Assembly: GCF_000154225.1 (NCBI RefSeq)
Contig: NZ_DS264586.1
Coordinates: 92,527 to 156,526 of the forward strand
Source of the DNA: Schaalia dentiphila ATCC 17982
Lineage (GTDB): Bacteria > Actinomycetota > Actinomycetes > Actinomycetales > Actinomycetaceae
DNA length: 64,000 nucleotides
Reading direction: 5' to 3'
In this document: positions 35,878 through 44,246 of the stretch, piece by piece
Layout of the letters: each line of letters opens with the position of its first letter
Numbering within the stretch: position 1 is the stretch's first letter
Program-made: the position numbers and the translations under genes
The notes under the pieces: model-generated
What the model saw: only the letters and a program-made list of their open reading frames with translations
Database searches by the model: none
Told to the model about the DNA's origin: nothing

Positions 35878-37305
35878 ATGGCGCCCACCGCTAAGCCCCT
35901 GGGGATTACGACCACGCCGATCCCCGGCTTTTTGCGCATTGATCTGACTGTTCACGGCGATAACCGAGGCTGGTTCAAGGAGAATTGGCAGCGCGAGAAG
36001 ATGGTCGCGCTGGGCCTGCCGGATTTCCAGCCCGTGCAGAACAACATCTCGTTCAACGACGAGGTCGGCGTGACGCGAGGCATTCACGCGGAGCCGTGGG
36101 ATAAGTTCGTGTCGGTTGCAACCGGTCGCGTGTTTGGCGCGTGGGTGGACCTGCGCGAGGGCCCGTCCTTCGGCACCGTCTACACGACGATCATTGATCC
36201 GGGCGTCGCGGTGTTCGTCCCCAAGGGCGTGGGCAACTCCTACCAGACTCTGGAGCCGAACACGGCCTACACGTACCTGGTCAATGACCACTGGTCGCCG
36301 GACGCGCGCTACACTTTCCTGAACCTGGCTGACGAGACGGCCGCCGTGGATTGGCCGATCCCGCTCGAGCGCGCCATCCTGTCCGACAAGGACAAGGCAC
36401 ACCCGCGCATGGCCGATGTGACCCCCTTCCCTGCCCCGGCTCCCGTGGGTCGCCGCGCGCTCGTGACGGGCGCAAACGGCCAGCTGGGCCGCGAGCTCAT
36501 GCGCGCGCTGCCCGAGGCAGGCTTCACGGTGACGGGCGTGGACCTACCCGAGGTATCGATCTCCAACGCCGAGCAGGTGGCCGCTCTGCCGTGGGATGAC
36601 ATCGACGTGGTGATCAACGCGGCGGCGTGGACGAACGTCGACGGCGCTGAGACGCCCGAGGGTCGCCGTGCGACCTGGCAGGCGAACTCGACGGGCCCGG
36701 CGATCCTGGCCCGCGAGGCGACCGCTCACGGTGCGACGATGGTCCACATCTCGACGGAGTACGTCTTCGATGGCACGCAGGACGTGCACGTTGAGGACGA
36801 GGCCCCCTCTCCCCTCGGCGCGTACGGCCAGTCGAAGGCGGGCGGCGACGCCGCTGTGGCCTCGACACCGAAGCACTACATTGTGCGCACCTCCTGGGTT
36901 GTGGGCGACGGCAAGAACTTCCTGAAGACCATGGTGTCCCTGGCGGATCAGGGCACCTCCCCCTCGGTCGTGTCCGACCAGGTGGGCCGCCTGACCTTCA
37001 CCTCCGACCTGGCCAAGGGTATTATTCACCTGCTGACCAGCGACGCCCCATTTGGCACCTACAACCTGTCGGGCGAGGGACCGGTCATGAGTTGGGCGCA
37101 GATCGCCAAGCGCGTGTTCGAGCTGTGCGGCCGCAATCCGGAAGACGTCACCGAGGTGACGACGGAGGAGTACTTCGCGGGCCGCGAGGTGGCTCCGCGT
37201 CCGCTGTCCTCCGTCCTCGACCTGACGAAGATCAAGGCCGCGGGTTTCACCCCTGAGGATTCCTCGCAGCGCATCGACTCCTACGTCGCTTCCCTGCGCG
37301 GCTAA
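35878..37305 (+). CDS. rmlCD: Fused dTDP-4-dehydrorhamnose 3,5-epimerase and reductase
   Basis: The 475-residue protein joins RmlC (residues 1 to about 190) to RmlD (about 197-475). The RmlC part shows the cupin-type GIHAEPWDKFVSVATG with the catalytic His and GVGNSYQTLEPNTAYTYLV. The RmlD part starts RRALVTGANGQLGREL (NAD(P) motif GxxGxxG) and has the short-chain dehydrogenase YGQSK plus STEYVFDG. Together they would convert dTDP-4-keto-6-deoxyglucose to dTDP-L-rhamnose. The fusion is known in some actinobacteria such as bifidobacteria. AAGGAAG precedes the start. Divergent from rmlA. Confidence 0.9.
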   Translation: MAPTAKPLGITTTPIPGFLRIDLTVHGDNRGWFKENWQREKMVALGLPDFQPVQNNISFNDEVGVTRGIHAEPWDKFVSVATGRVFGAWVDLREGPSFGTVYTTIIDPGVAVFVPKGVGNSYQTLEPNTAYTYLVNDHWSPDARYTFLNLADETAAVDWPIPLERAILSDKDKAHPRMADVTPFPAPAPVGRRALVTGANGQLGRELMRALPEAGFTVTGVDLPEVSISNAEQVAALPWDDIDVVINAAAWTNVDGAETPEGRRATWQANSTGPAILAREATAHGATMVHISTEYVFDGTQDVHVEDEAPSPLGAYGQSKAGGDAAVASTPKHYIVRTSWVVGDGKNFLKTMVSLADQGTSPSVVSDQVGRLTFTSDLAKGIIHLLTSDAPFGTYNLSGEGPVMSWAQIAKRVFELCGRNPEDVTEVTTEEYFAGREVAPRPLSSVLDLTKIKAAGFTPEDSSQRIDSYVASLRG

Positions 37306-37381
37306 TCGCCACACGTACGAGGGCCCCGGACGCTTCTGAATGAACTGCGCCCCGAAACTTGGACGCTTTAAATGGTAGCCG

Positions 37382-38242
37382 TTATGCGGCTTCCTGTAGG
37401 GCCTGATCCCGGTATTCTGCCGGGGTCAGGCCCTTGAGCTTTACTTGGCGTCTTGTTGTGTTCCAGTGTGTGATGTAGGCGTCGAGGTCGGCTTTGAAGC
37501 TCTCGAAGGTCTGCCAGTCCTGGCCGCGAAAGAACTCGTCCTTGAGGTGCCCGAAAACCTGCTCGGTGGCGCCATTGTCGATGCAGTTGCCTGTGCGTGA
37601 CATGCTCTGGATGAAACCGTTATCGGCGAGCGCACTGATGTAGGTCTCGTGCTGGTACTGCCATCCCATGTCCGAGTGCAAGATCGGCTCAGCTCCTGCG
37701 GGCTTGGCATCTATGAGCATCTGGAGCATCTCTTGTTGTTGGGCGAGGTTGGGGCGCATCGAGATGGAGTGGGCCACGATCTCTTTGCTGGCAAAGTCGT
37801 AGACCGGAGCGAGGTAGGCCTTACCGAAGGAGAGCTTGAACTCGGTGACATCGGTACCCATTTTCTGCCAGGGCCCATCGGCCTTAAAGTCGCGGCCGAT
37901 GATGTTGTCGAAGCTGTGTCCCACGTCCCCCTTGTAGGAGTTGTACCTGTGGTAGGCCCTCTCGCGGCGTATGGCGCAGCGCAGCCCCATTTCGCCCATC
38001 ATCTTCAAGACCGTCTTATCGGCGATGCGCTCCCCTTCCTCAGCGCGCAGGCACATGGCTACCTGCCTGTGACCGCACCCGTTGGGGGTTCGCGAAAAGA
38101 TCTGGGCGACCTTGGGCCGCAGATACGCCCTGGTTGGCTGCTGGGGGTGAGCCAGCGCGTAGTAGTAGCTCGACCTGGCAAGACCGGCGGCCTCAAGGAG
38201 ATCACCTACCGCGTGTCCGCGCCCTGAAAGCTCGGCAACCAC
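37382..38242 (-). CDS. IS3-family transposase OrfB (DDE integrase domain)
   Basis: The 286-residue protein has the rve/DDE core of IS3 elements: the first Asp in MGTDVTEF, the second in ILHSDMGWQYQH, and the Glu in NGATEQVFGHLKDEFF, preceded by the HTH_21-type RTPNGCGHRQVAMCL. It is normally made as an OrfAB fusion by frameshifting; the GTG at 38242 overlaps the orfA stop by one base and could also allow re-initiation. Confidence 0.9.
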   Translation of the reverse strand: MVAELSGRGHAVGDLLEAAGLARSSYYYALAHPQQPTRAYLRPKVAQIFSRTPNGCGHRQVAMCLRAEEGERIADKTVLKMMGEMGLRCAIRRERAYHRYNSYKGDVGHSFDNIIGRDFKADGPWQKMGTDVTEFKLSFGKAYLAPVYDFASKEIVAHSISMRPNLAQQQEMLQMLIDAKPAGAEPILHSDMGWQYQHETYISALADNGFIQSMSRTGNCIDNGATEQVFGHLKDEFFRGQDWQTFESFKADLDAYITHWNTTRRQVKLKGLTPAEYRDQALQEAA

Positions 38243-38754
38243 TAGGGCTTTGTCCCGGTTTGGGAGCGCCTCTGCGCCTTCAGGGCAATCGATTTTTTTA
38301 GGTACGCCACCTGCGCCTCGAGCTTGCGCACGCGCACTTCGAGTTCCTCCTCACGCGTTGGTGGCACCGCCCGCACCGACCCCTTCGGCCTGCCCTTGGG
38401 CTTGGGCTTAAGCGCCTGCGCGCCGCCCTCGCGGTACAGCCTGCACCAATTCTTCAGCGGTGTCGCGCTCGCAATACCGAAACGCACCATCGCCTCAGGC
38501 TTACTCATCCCACCATCAACCACGGCCCTCGCTGCGGCGACCTTGGTCTCATAGTCGTATCTGGCCCGCTTTACTCCCATGGCAAGAAGCCCGCCCCTCC
38601 CGATCACGCGGTACATCTTCTGCCACTCTCTCACAGTCTCGGCACACACACCAAGCCTCCTGGCGGTCAAACCGTAGCCAAACCCCCTCTCAAACATCTC
38701 CACCGCCTGCTCCCGAAGCAAACGATCATGCCTCAACCCCAGATCCACAGACAC
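38242..38754 (-). CDS. IS3-family transposase OrfA (double helix-turn-helix)
   Basis: The 170-residue protein has two helix-turn-helix regions (LTARRLGVCAETVREWQ and KPEAMVRFGIASATPLKNW), a basic linker and a C-terminal leucine-zipper-like coiled coil (ELEVRVRKLEAQVAYLKKS), as in IS150-group OrfA. It binds the inverted repeats. The start is GTG at 38754. Near its end, A7 at 38293-38299 is a -1 slippery site that opens into the orfB frame. Confidence 0.9.
   Translation of the reverse strand: MSVDLGLRHDRLLREQAVEMFERGFGYGLTARRLGVCAETVREWQKMYRVIGRGGLLAMGVKRARYDYETKVAAARAVVDGGMSKPEAMVRFGIASATPLKNWCRLYREGGAQALKPKPKGRPKGSVRAVPPTREEELEVRVRKLEAQVAYLKKSIALKAQRRSQTGTKP
38293..38299 (-). promoter_or_regulatory. 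Programmed -1 frameshift site A AAA AAA
   Basis: Seven adenines on the minus strand fall in frame as CTA AAA AAA, which is a canonical slippery heptamer. The -1 frame is open from here through the orfA stop (KIDCPEGAEALPNRDKALV) into orfB, so slippage makes the OrfAB transposase. Confidence 0.75.
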
Positions 38755-39092
38755 GAAAAGCCTCCCATTCCCTGGACTTCAATTTCGATGTCCAAGAAAC
38801 GGGAGGCAGTTCAGAAAAGCGTCCGGGGCCTCGCACATACTGGGTTACTCATGGAGGCGCGCTCATTGTCGCGCACGTTCGACTCCGCGGGATTTTCACG
38901 TGTGTCGCTCCCCAGCTCGCCAGCCGAGCGCGATTCTGGATAGGAACCGTTGTTGTGGATAGGAAACGACGTTCTGGATAGGAAAATAAGCTATCCAGAA
39001 CTCAGTAACCTATCCAGATGCGCATAACCTATCCACATGCGCTCAGCCTCAGGAAGCTGAGGAAGCCTGCGGCCACTCCAGCACATCGCTGC
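38755..39092. other. Intergenic region with IS end and repeat array 2
   Basis: No gene is visible. The stretch contains the right IS end (to about 38830), about 100 bases of unassigned sequence, the palindromic 19-bp-period array at 38934-39040 and a short CTCAGC/GCTGAG hairpin after it. Confidence 0.6.
38934..39040. repeat. Palindromic array of six GGATAGG units at 19-bp period (array 2)
   Basis: Forward GGATAGG copies begin at 38938, 38957 and 38976; inverted CTATCC copies begin at 38991, 39010 and 39029. Steps are 19, 19, 15, 19 and 19, identical to the array at 8296-8398. Here T instead of C precedes GG, and the inverted copies change to match (CTATCCAGAA against TTCTGGATAG, a ten-pair inner stem). 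The forward units continue GGATAGGAA, the inverted ones keep TAACCTATCC. It lies past the 3' end of the HD gene. Confidence 0.85.
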
Positions 39093-39587
39093 TCACGAGA
39101 CGAGCTGGCTGAGGATCTCCTGTGAACCGTGGATCTCCTTCACTTGAGCGACGAGCACGTCTGCGAGCTTCTTCGCCGCCACGTACTGCGTTGATTCGAC
39201 GCCGTAGCGACTCGCGATGTCCGTCAGGCGCGCAGGGATGGTCGAGGCGCTACCGTCCTTCGACGTCAACATGTCCGCCAGGTTAAGCACCAGGAGCTCA
39301 TCCGACTGGTAGTCGCTGTCGGGATCGCCGTGATGGAAAATCTCCGCCCAGTACGCGAACCCCAGGGAGCGCAGCAGCGCACCTCCGAGTTCCTCGTGCT
39401 CTGACTGTTCCTGAGCGAATTGATAGCCGACATCGTGCAGGTAGCCCATCACGAACATCTCGCGGCACTTGTCGTCCGACCACCCAAACAGGGCGCGCCC
39501 CAGCTCGGAGGCCTTCATGCCCACGCCGCGGCAGTGGCGCAAGCGGTTGTCGTCCATGCCGATTGCCGGCGTCGAGTCATTCATCAT
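39093..39587 (-). CDS. HD-domain hydrolase
   Basis: The 164-residue protein has an HD metal-binding pattern: His in RLRHCRGVG, the HD pair in GYLHDVGYQ, His residues in HEELG and FHHGD, and Asp in LNLADMLTS. HD proteins hydrolyse phosphate esters, often of nucleotides or cyclic dinucleotides. It is the last gene of a three-gene unit; its ATG at 39587 overlaps the stop of the cupin-Nudix gene. A second ATG follows at once and either may be used. Confidence 0.75.
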   Translation of the reverse strand: MMNDSTPAIGMDDNRLRHCRGVGMKASELGRALFGWSDDKCREMFVMGYLHDVGYQFAQEQSEHEELGGALLRSLGFAYWAEIFHHGDPDSDYQSDELLVLNLADMLTSKDGSASTIPARLTDIASRYGVESTQYVAAKKLADVLVAQVKEIHGSQEILSQLVS

Positions 39588-40471
39588 GCGATCCTTTGCG
39601 TGCCGTCGGCCAGATACCGCAGGAGGTCCTCGAGCCTGCGACGCTGAGAGTCCGCGAGGCGCAGATCGAGGAGCTCGTCCTTCGACACCCATCGGAAACC
39701 CGTGGATTCAGAGTCGAGGGACACCTCGTGGCCCTCGGACACCCCGTGAAAGACGACGGTGAACTCCTGGCGCACTTCCCCGTCGGAGTATGCGATGCGC
39801 ACATCCGGGTCTGTGTAGGTGCCGACAATCCCCGTCACCCGCACATCAAGGCCGGTCTCCTCCTTGAGCTCGCGGACCGCGCAATCGGCGAGGCTTTCGC
39901 CGAATTCGAGGGTGCCGCCCGGGAGCGTCCAGTTCCCACTGTCCCGGCGCTGGAGCATGAGAATACAACCCTCGCACTCGATGGCGACCGCTGCGGCGGG
40001 GACGATCGAGTTGGCGGCCGGCGCATCGGGAGCGTGGGAGTAGTCCACGCGCGTCGTCGTCAGGGACGAGGCGAGCCACGCCTCGACATCCGGGCCCGGG
40101 GTGACGACGTTCTTGTCGTTCGTGGAGGGAACCTTGATGAAGAGGATCTGCGTCCCCCGCTTCGAGCGCTGCGCGTAGGTCGTTCCGGGTTCAATGACGT
40201 AGAAGTCGCCCGAGCGGAACTCATACTCCTCGCCGGTGTCCGTATCCAGGTACTGTGTCCACCCGGACAGCATGTACTGGTACTCGGTGGCCTGCGTATG
40301 AAAGTGCGGCTGCTCGCATGCGTCGTCGGAATAGGACGTGATCCCGATTTCAAGATCGCTCGTGTCGTAGTGCGCGACCGCCTGCGGCCGAGAGAGGTTG
40401 CCCGCCAGGTACTGGCGCGACACTTGCTCCAGCGCCTGCCGGATCTCGCCTGACGTGATGGTGGAGAACAT
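39584..40471 (-). CDS. Cupin-Nudix fusion protein
   Basis: The 295-residue protein joins a cupin (about residues 40-130; PHFHTQATEYQYMLSGWTQ, FYVIEPGTTYAQR) to a Nudix hydrolase (about 150-290) with a complete Nudix box GGTLEFGESLADCAVRELKEETGL. Nudix enzymes cleave nucleoside diphosphate-linked compounds. The start at 40471 has GGAGG eight bases before it; an ATG at 40477 overlaps the upstream stop and sits too close to that site. It lies between the CorA-like gene and the HD gene, with both joints overlapping, so the three are expected to act together. Confidence 0.8.
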   Translation of the reverse strand: MFSTITSGEIRQALEQVSRQYLAGNLSRPQAVAHYDTSDLEIGITSYSDDACEQPHFHTQATEYQYMLSGWTQYLDTDTGEEYEFRSGDFYVIEPGTTYAQRSKRGTQILFIKVPSTNDKNVVTPGPDVEAWLASSLTTTRVDYSHAPDAPAANSIVPAAAVAIECEGCILMLQRRDSGNWTLPGGTLEFGESLADCAVRELKEETGLDVRVTGIVGTYTDPDVRIAYSDGEVRQEFTVVFHGVSEGHEVSLDSESTGFRWVSKDELLDLRLADSQRRRLEDLLRYLADGTQRIA

Positions 40472-40473
40472 CG

Positions 40474-41754
40474 TCATCGCCTCCTTGGGGCCTTGTGTCG
40501 ACTCTTCCTCAGCTGGCGCCTCAAGACAACGAGAACGCCGATCGCAACGACCACACTCGCCAGGCACAGGGCGAGCACGAACCAGAGCGAGGGAAGAGTT
40601 TCGCCCTGGTTGAGCCCAATGATGGACATCGAGAAGAAAGAGATGATGAGCGTCGGGACGAAAAAGACTGCGGACGCGAAGGTGAGGAACGTGTTCGTTC
40701 GTTCTGCGGCCTCGGCGTTTTCCTGGTTCGCGACGGCCTGGACGGACTGAGCGGTGTTCGCGAGCAGGCCGGACGCCCGCTCGAGCAGCCGTCGGTACTC
40801 TTCGATCGTCGCCTTGAGTTCGGCGACCTTGCACGTCGCGAGGCCCTGCAGGGCCTCGTTCCCGGTCACGAGTTCGTTGACCTTGGAACGGCGCTCGAGG
40901 TTCCTGGACACGAGGAACGCCGTGGTCACGAACTGCGAGAGCACGCCGATTTCTCGCTGCGCCCGCCCGAGGCGCTGCGCGGCTTCTTCCGAGTCGTCGC
41001 TGATCATGATCTGGAACGGTTCGTTCTCCCAGAATTCGAACTCAATCCGCCAGTTCTCGAGGTTGTATTGCTCGTACTTGATGGGGATCGAGAACGCCTC
41101 AACGATGTTGCCCACGTCCGACAGCTCGGTGAAGTATGCCTGCCCGCGGTTCAGCCAGATGCCGTTGTGCGGCCAGCGAAGGTTGTCGAGCTGGTCTGGC
41201 GAAACCGGCTGGTAGATCGAGACGGTGCCGTTGCCCATATCGAAAATCCGGCACCAGCGATGAAGGGCACGAAGCGGCTCGGAAGTATCGCCGGAACGGG
41301 CCGGCAGGTTCTGGGTCAGCAGATCGACGTACGTGATCCGCGTGTCGGCATCGATCTGCAGGGGCACGTTCGTTTTGTTCGCAGACACCCGCTGGATCAT
41401 CTCCGGCATGGAAGCCATCAGCGCGTGAGCGACGGTCGGCGCCATGAGCTTTTCGAGGAGCGAGGAGATTTCGCCGTCGTGTGCACCATCGAGCGACACC
41501 TCGAGCTCGTACCTGTCGATATCGCTCCACGGGTCCTCGCGATGGGTTTCCGCGTCGATGGAGCAGTACCGGTAGCTCTCGCCATCGTCCAGTGGGGGCA
41601 GAACCATCGGATTCTCGAACTCCATGGCCCGGCGGTGCCATCCGGACAGAACGACTGCCTGCGTCCCATCCGCGTACTGGCACTTGAGCAGGAAGCTTGG
41701 GCCCGCGTCCCAGAGCTGAGGATCAGACGCGTACGTCTTGCTGTAGGAGCTCAT
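40474..41754 (-). CDS. CorA-like membrane protein
   Basis: The 426-residue protein has a large soluble N-terminal part, a long stalk helix (about residues 255-345) and two C-terminal membrane helices separated by the loop SIIGLNQGETLP, in the position of the CorA GxN motif, with a basic tail. This is the CorA/ZIP-like channel layout but the motif is GLN rather than GMN, so ion specificity is open. CorA-like effectors occur in type III CRISPR systems, where a nucleotide messenger opens them. Here it is coupled to Nudix and HD hydrolases. The ATG at 41754 (after GGAGGTG) is preferred over an upstream GTG. Confidence 0.75.
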   Translation of the reverse strand: MSSYSKTYASDPQLWDAGPSFLLKCQYADGTQAVVLSGWHRRAMEFENPMVLPPLDDGESYRYCSIDAETHREDPWSDIDRYELEVSLDGAHDGEISSLLEKLMAPTVAHALMASMPEMIQRVSANKTNVPLQIDADTRITYVDLLTQNLPARSGDTSEPLRALHRWCRIFDMGNGTVSIYQPVSPDQLDNLRWPHNGIWLNRGQAYFTELSDVGNIVEAFSIPIKYEQYNLENWRIEFEFWENEPFQIMISDDSEEAAQRLGRAQREIGVLSQFVTTAFLVSRNLERRSKVNELVTGNEALQGLATCKVAELKATIEEYRRLLERASGLLANTAQSVQAVANQENAEAAERTNTFLTFASAVFFVPTLIISFFSMSIIGLNQGETLPSLWFVLALCLASVVVAIGVLVVLRRQLRKSRHKAPRRR

Positions 41755-41910
41755 CGCCCGGGCACCTCCATTCACAGTCGTTGACACGTAGTTGTCCGCA
41801 GCTCAGGCGGCCCGCGGCCCGAGACCGTGGGGACAGACCGCTCTTTGCGATTGTAATCGCTCGCGCGGATACCGCGCCGGAGCGCAACATATGTGCGCGC
41901 CGCAGATAAA

Positions 41911-41958
41911 CGAGGCCGGGGCCAGCCACGCTGAATCGCGCAGCCGGCCCCGGCCTCG
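41911..41958 (-). terminator. Terminator after the amidase gene
   Basis: CGAGGCCGGGGCC and GGCCCCGGCCTCG form a perfect 13-pair stem around a 22-base loop, followed on the minus strand by TTTATC. It lies 15 bases after the amidase stop. Confidence 0.75.
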
Positions 41959-41972
41959 TCACAGAAGAACTC

Positions 41973-44033
41973 TCAGAAGTACGCCTTCATCATGGACACC
42001 AGGTCGTAGCCATAGTTCTTGGCAGCGGCCCAGCCGGTGCGGTTGGGGTTCTCCTGAATGCCCAGGTACTCGACCACGGGGGCCGCGCCCTTGCGCACGT
42101 AGGTGAAGCGCGGGTCGACGACCGTGTTTGCGAGCGACGCCGTGGTCACCGAGGAGTCCGCGTAGGCGCGCAGGTGCTGGACCTGGGCGCGGATGCCCGT
42201 GCGAACATCCGGGAAGGAGGCGCCCTTCGCGCCGCCGCCGACCGCGCCAATGCCGGAGAAGTTGTACTGGTTGACGGTCACGTCGCCGCCGAAGCGCAGC
42301 CAGCCCGTTTCCTTCATCGCCTGGACGAAGACCAGCTCGGGGGACACACCCTCGGCCACGGCCTCGTCGTAGACGATGGACGCGAAGTCGCGGATCGTCG
42401 GCGCACCGCCAGCCGCCAGGGCGCTCGGGTAGCTGTAGCCGGCCTGATCCCAGGCGTCTTCCATCGCGTCGATAATTTCCGCGCGCGAGGCGGTGGGTGC
42501 ACTCATGATGAGGCGCTGACCGGACGCGTTCGTGACGGAAGCGCTGCGCGAGGCGCTGCGGGAGGCCACCGGGGCGTCGCTGCCGTCCGCGTAGCCGAGC
42601 CATGCGCCGGAGGAAGCGAAGTTCGATGCGCGGCCGTCAACGGTGACCGTGCCCGTCGCCATGGCGCCCGAGTTCGGGTCCAGCCAGTACCAGGCGCCGT
42701 CCAGGAGCCAGCCGGTGCTCATCGCGCCGGAAGAGTTCAGGTGGTACCAGGTGTCACCCACCTTGGTCCAGCCGGTCATCATGGCGCCCTCATCATCCAG
42801 GTAGTACCACTTGCCGGCGTCGAGGAGCCAGCCGGTGACCATCTGGCCGCTTGAACGCATGTAGTACCAGCGGTTGTCATCCTCAGTCAGCTGCCAGCCG
42901 GTGAGCATGCGCGCGTCGTCCTCGAAGAGGTACCAGGCGCCATCAACGTTGGTCCAGCCAATCGCAGCCGCACCGTCGGCGCGCAGCCAGTACCAGTTGT
43001 TGCCATCCTTGAGCCAGCCGGTGACCATGACGCCGTCAGCGTTCATGTAGTACCAGGAGCCGGCGACCTTCACCCAGCCGGTGGCCATGTCGCCATCAGG
43101 ACGCAGGTAGTACCACTTGCCGCTTTCCTTCTTCCAGCCCGTCACCATGGCGGTGGATTCATCGAAGAAGTAGCGGCGTCCGTTGATGGTGGACCATCCG
43201 CGGATCGTCTGCTTGTTGGAGCCGGCCCAGTACCAGCGACCACCGGCAGAGAACCAGCCGGTCTTGGCCACGCCGTTGGAGATGAAGCTCCAGGAGTCCC
43301 CGGCTGCGCGCCAGGTGCCCTTGCTCAGCCCGTAGGCCTGGGCGATGCCGGTCGCGTCGGCGACACCGAGGGAGCGCACGAAGCTCTCGTTGCGCAGGAG
43401 GGCGGCATCGGTCGTCGAGGTGAGGAAGGCATGCTCGACAATGACGCCGGTCATGTTCTCTTCGCGAGCCTGGCGGATGATCGCGTAGTAGTCGCCGGTC
43501 GAGCCGTCCGGGTAGTTGTAGTAGGGGTTGTCACGCGTCTTGATGCCGCGATCAGACAGCCCGAGGCCGGTCAGCTGCTTCTGGATAGCGTTCGACAGGG
43601 TACGTCCCTGCGTGTGGGTGCCGTAGTTGTATGAGGAAGAGTTCGCGTACCAGACCTCCGCACCCTTCGCGATGGGCGAGGCCGAGTTGAAGTGGATGGA
43701 GACGAGGGCGTCCGCATCCTCCGCGGCCGCCATCTCAACGCGGCGGGACAGGTCGGTGCTGATGTTCTCCGAGGGACGGGTGTCCGTTGTGCGGGTCATG
43801 ACGACGCGGACACCGTCGTAGCTTTCCAGCTCTTCCTTCAGGGCCAGCGAGACCGCGAGGGTCAGGTCCTTCTCACGCAGGCCGTTTGCGACCGCGCCGG
43901 GGTCGGAGCCGCCGTGCCCGGGGTCGATGGCGATCGTGATGCCAGCTGCGTGCGCGGGCGGCACGAGGGCCGCTGCGGCTGCGCCGAGGGCCAGGCTGAG
44001 CCCGGCGACGATGGTCCTCCACGAGGAGCGCAT
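41973..44033 (-). CDS. Secreted N-acetylmuramoyl-L-alanine amidase with choline-binding-type repeats and glucosaminidase domain
   Basis: The 686-residue protein has a signal peptide (to about residue 29), an amidase_3 domain (30-240) with zinc ligands in IDPGHGG, REKDLTL, SIHFNSA and VIVEHAF, about ten CW_1-type repeats (about 250-480; units like TGWLKDGNNWYWLRADG) and a C-terminal glucosaminidase-like domain (about 520-686; VFVQAMKETGWLRFGG). It should bind cell-wall glycan or teichoic acid through the repeats and cut both the glycan-peptide bond and the glycan strand. The 213-base upstream gap is AT-rich and carries TGTTT/AAACA arms. No immunity-type gene adjoins it. Confidence 0.9.
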   Translation of the reverse strand: MRSSWRTIVAGLSLALGAAAAALVPPAHAAGITIAIDPGHGGSDPGAVANGLREKDLTLAVSLALKEELESYDGVRVVMTRTTDTRPSENISTDLSRRVEMAAAEDADALVSIHFNSASPIAKGAEVWYANSSSYNYGTHTQGRTLSNAIQKQLTGLGLSDRGIKTRDNPYYNYPDGSTGDYYAIIRQAREENMTGVIVEHAFLTSTTDAALLRNESFVRSLGVADATGIAQAYGLSKGTWRAAGDSWSFISNGVAKTGWFSAGGRWYWAGSNKQTIRGWSTINGRRYFFDESTAMVTGWKKESGKWYYLRPDGDMATGWVKVAGSWYYMNADGVMVTGWLKDGNNWYWLRADGAAAIGWTNVDGAWYLFEDDARMLTGWQLTEDDNRWYYMRSSGQMVTGWLLDAGKWYYLDDEGAMMTGWTKVGDTWYHLNSSGAMSTGWLLDGAWYWLDPNSGAMATGTVTVDGRASNFASSGAWLGYADGSDAPVASRSASRSASVTNASGQRLIMSAPTASRAEIIDAMEDAWDQAGYSYPSALAAGGAPTIRDFASIVYDEAVAEGVSPELVFVQAMKETGWLRFGGDVTVNQYNFSGIGAVGGGAKGASFPDVRTGIRAQVQHLRAYADSSVTTASLANTVVDPRFTYVRKGAAPVVEYLGIQENPNRTGWAAAKNYGYDLVSMMKAYF

Positions 44034-44246
44034 AGTGATCCTTCAAGTTGCTGATGTGACAGTCGTGATTGTAGATGTTTATGTTGTAACTGTAAACATG
44101 AAAATAGTTACATACATGAACTCACACAAACTAAAACGTTAGCTTTATAGATGCGAGACGAGGCAGGCGCCCCTCCGCCAATGCGCAATCACATCAGGAC
44201 GCACCGACGCACAACCACGTCAGCCCGAGGGAGAAAAGCCGAAGGC

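Larger units (their letters stand above)
37322..38830 (-). mobile_element. Insertion sequence of the IS3 family (IS150-type)
   Basis: Two transposase frames (37382-38754) are bounded by imperfect inverted repeats: GGCCCCGGACGCTT with CTGAATGAACTGC on the left, and on the right the inverse of GGCCCCGGACGCTTTTCTGAACTGC. The outer limits given here are the extent of that similarity; I cannot see a clear target duplication. Both reading frames and the frameshift site look intact, so the element may be active. Confidence 0.75.
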
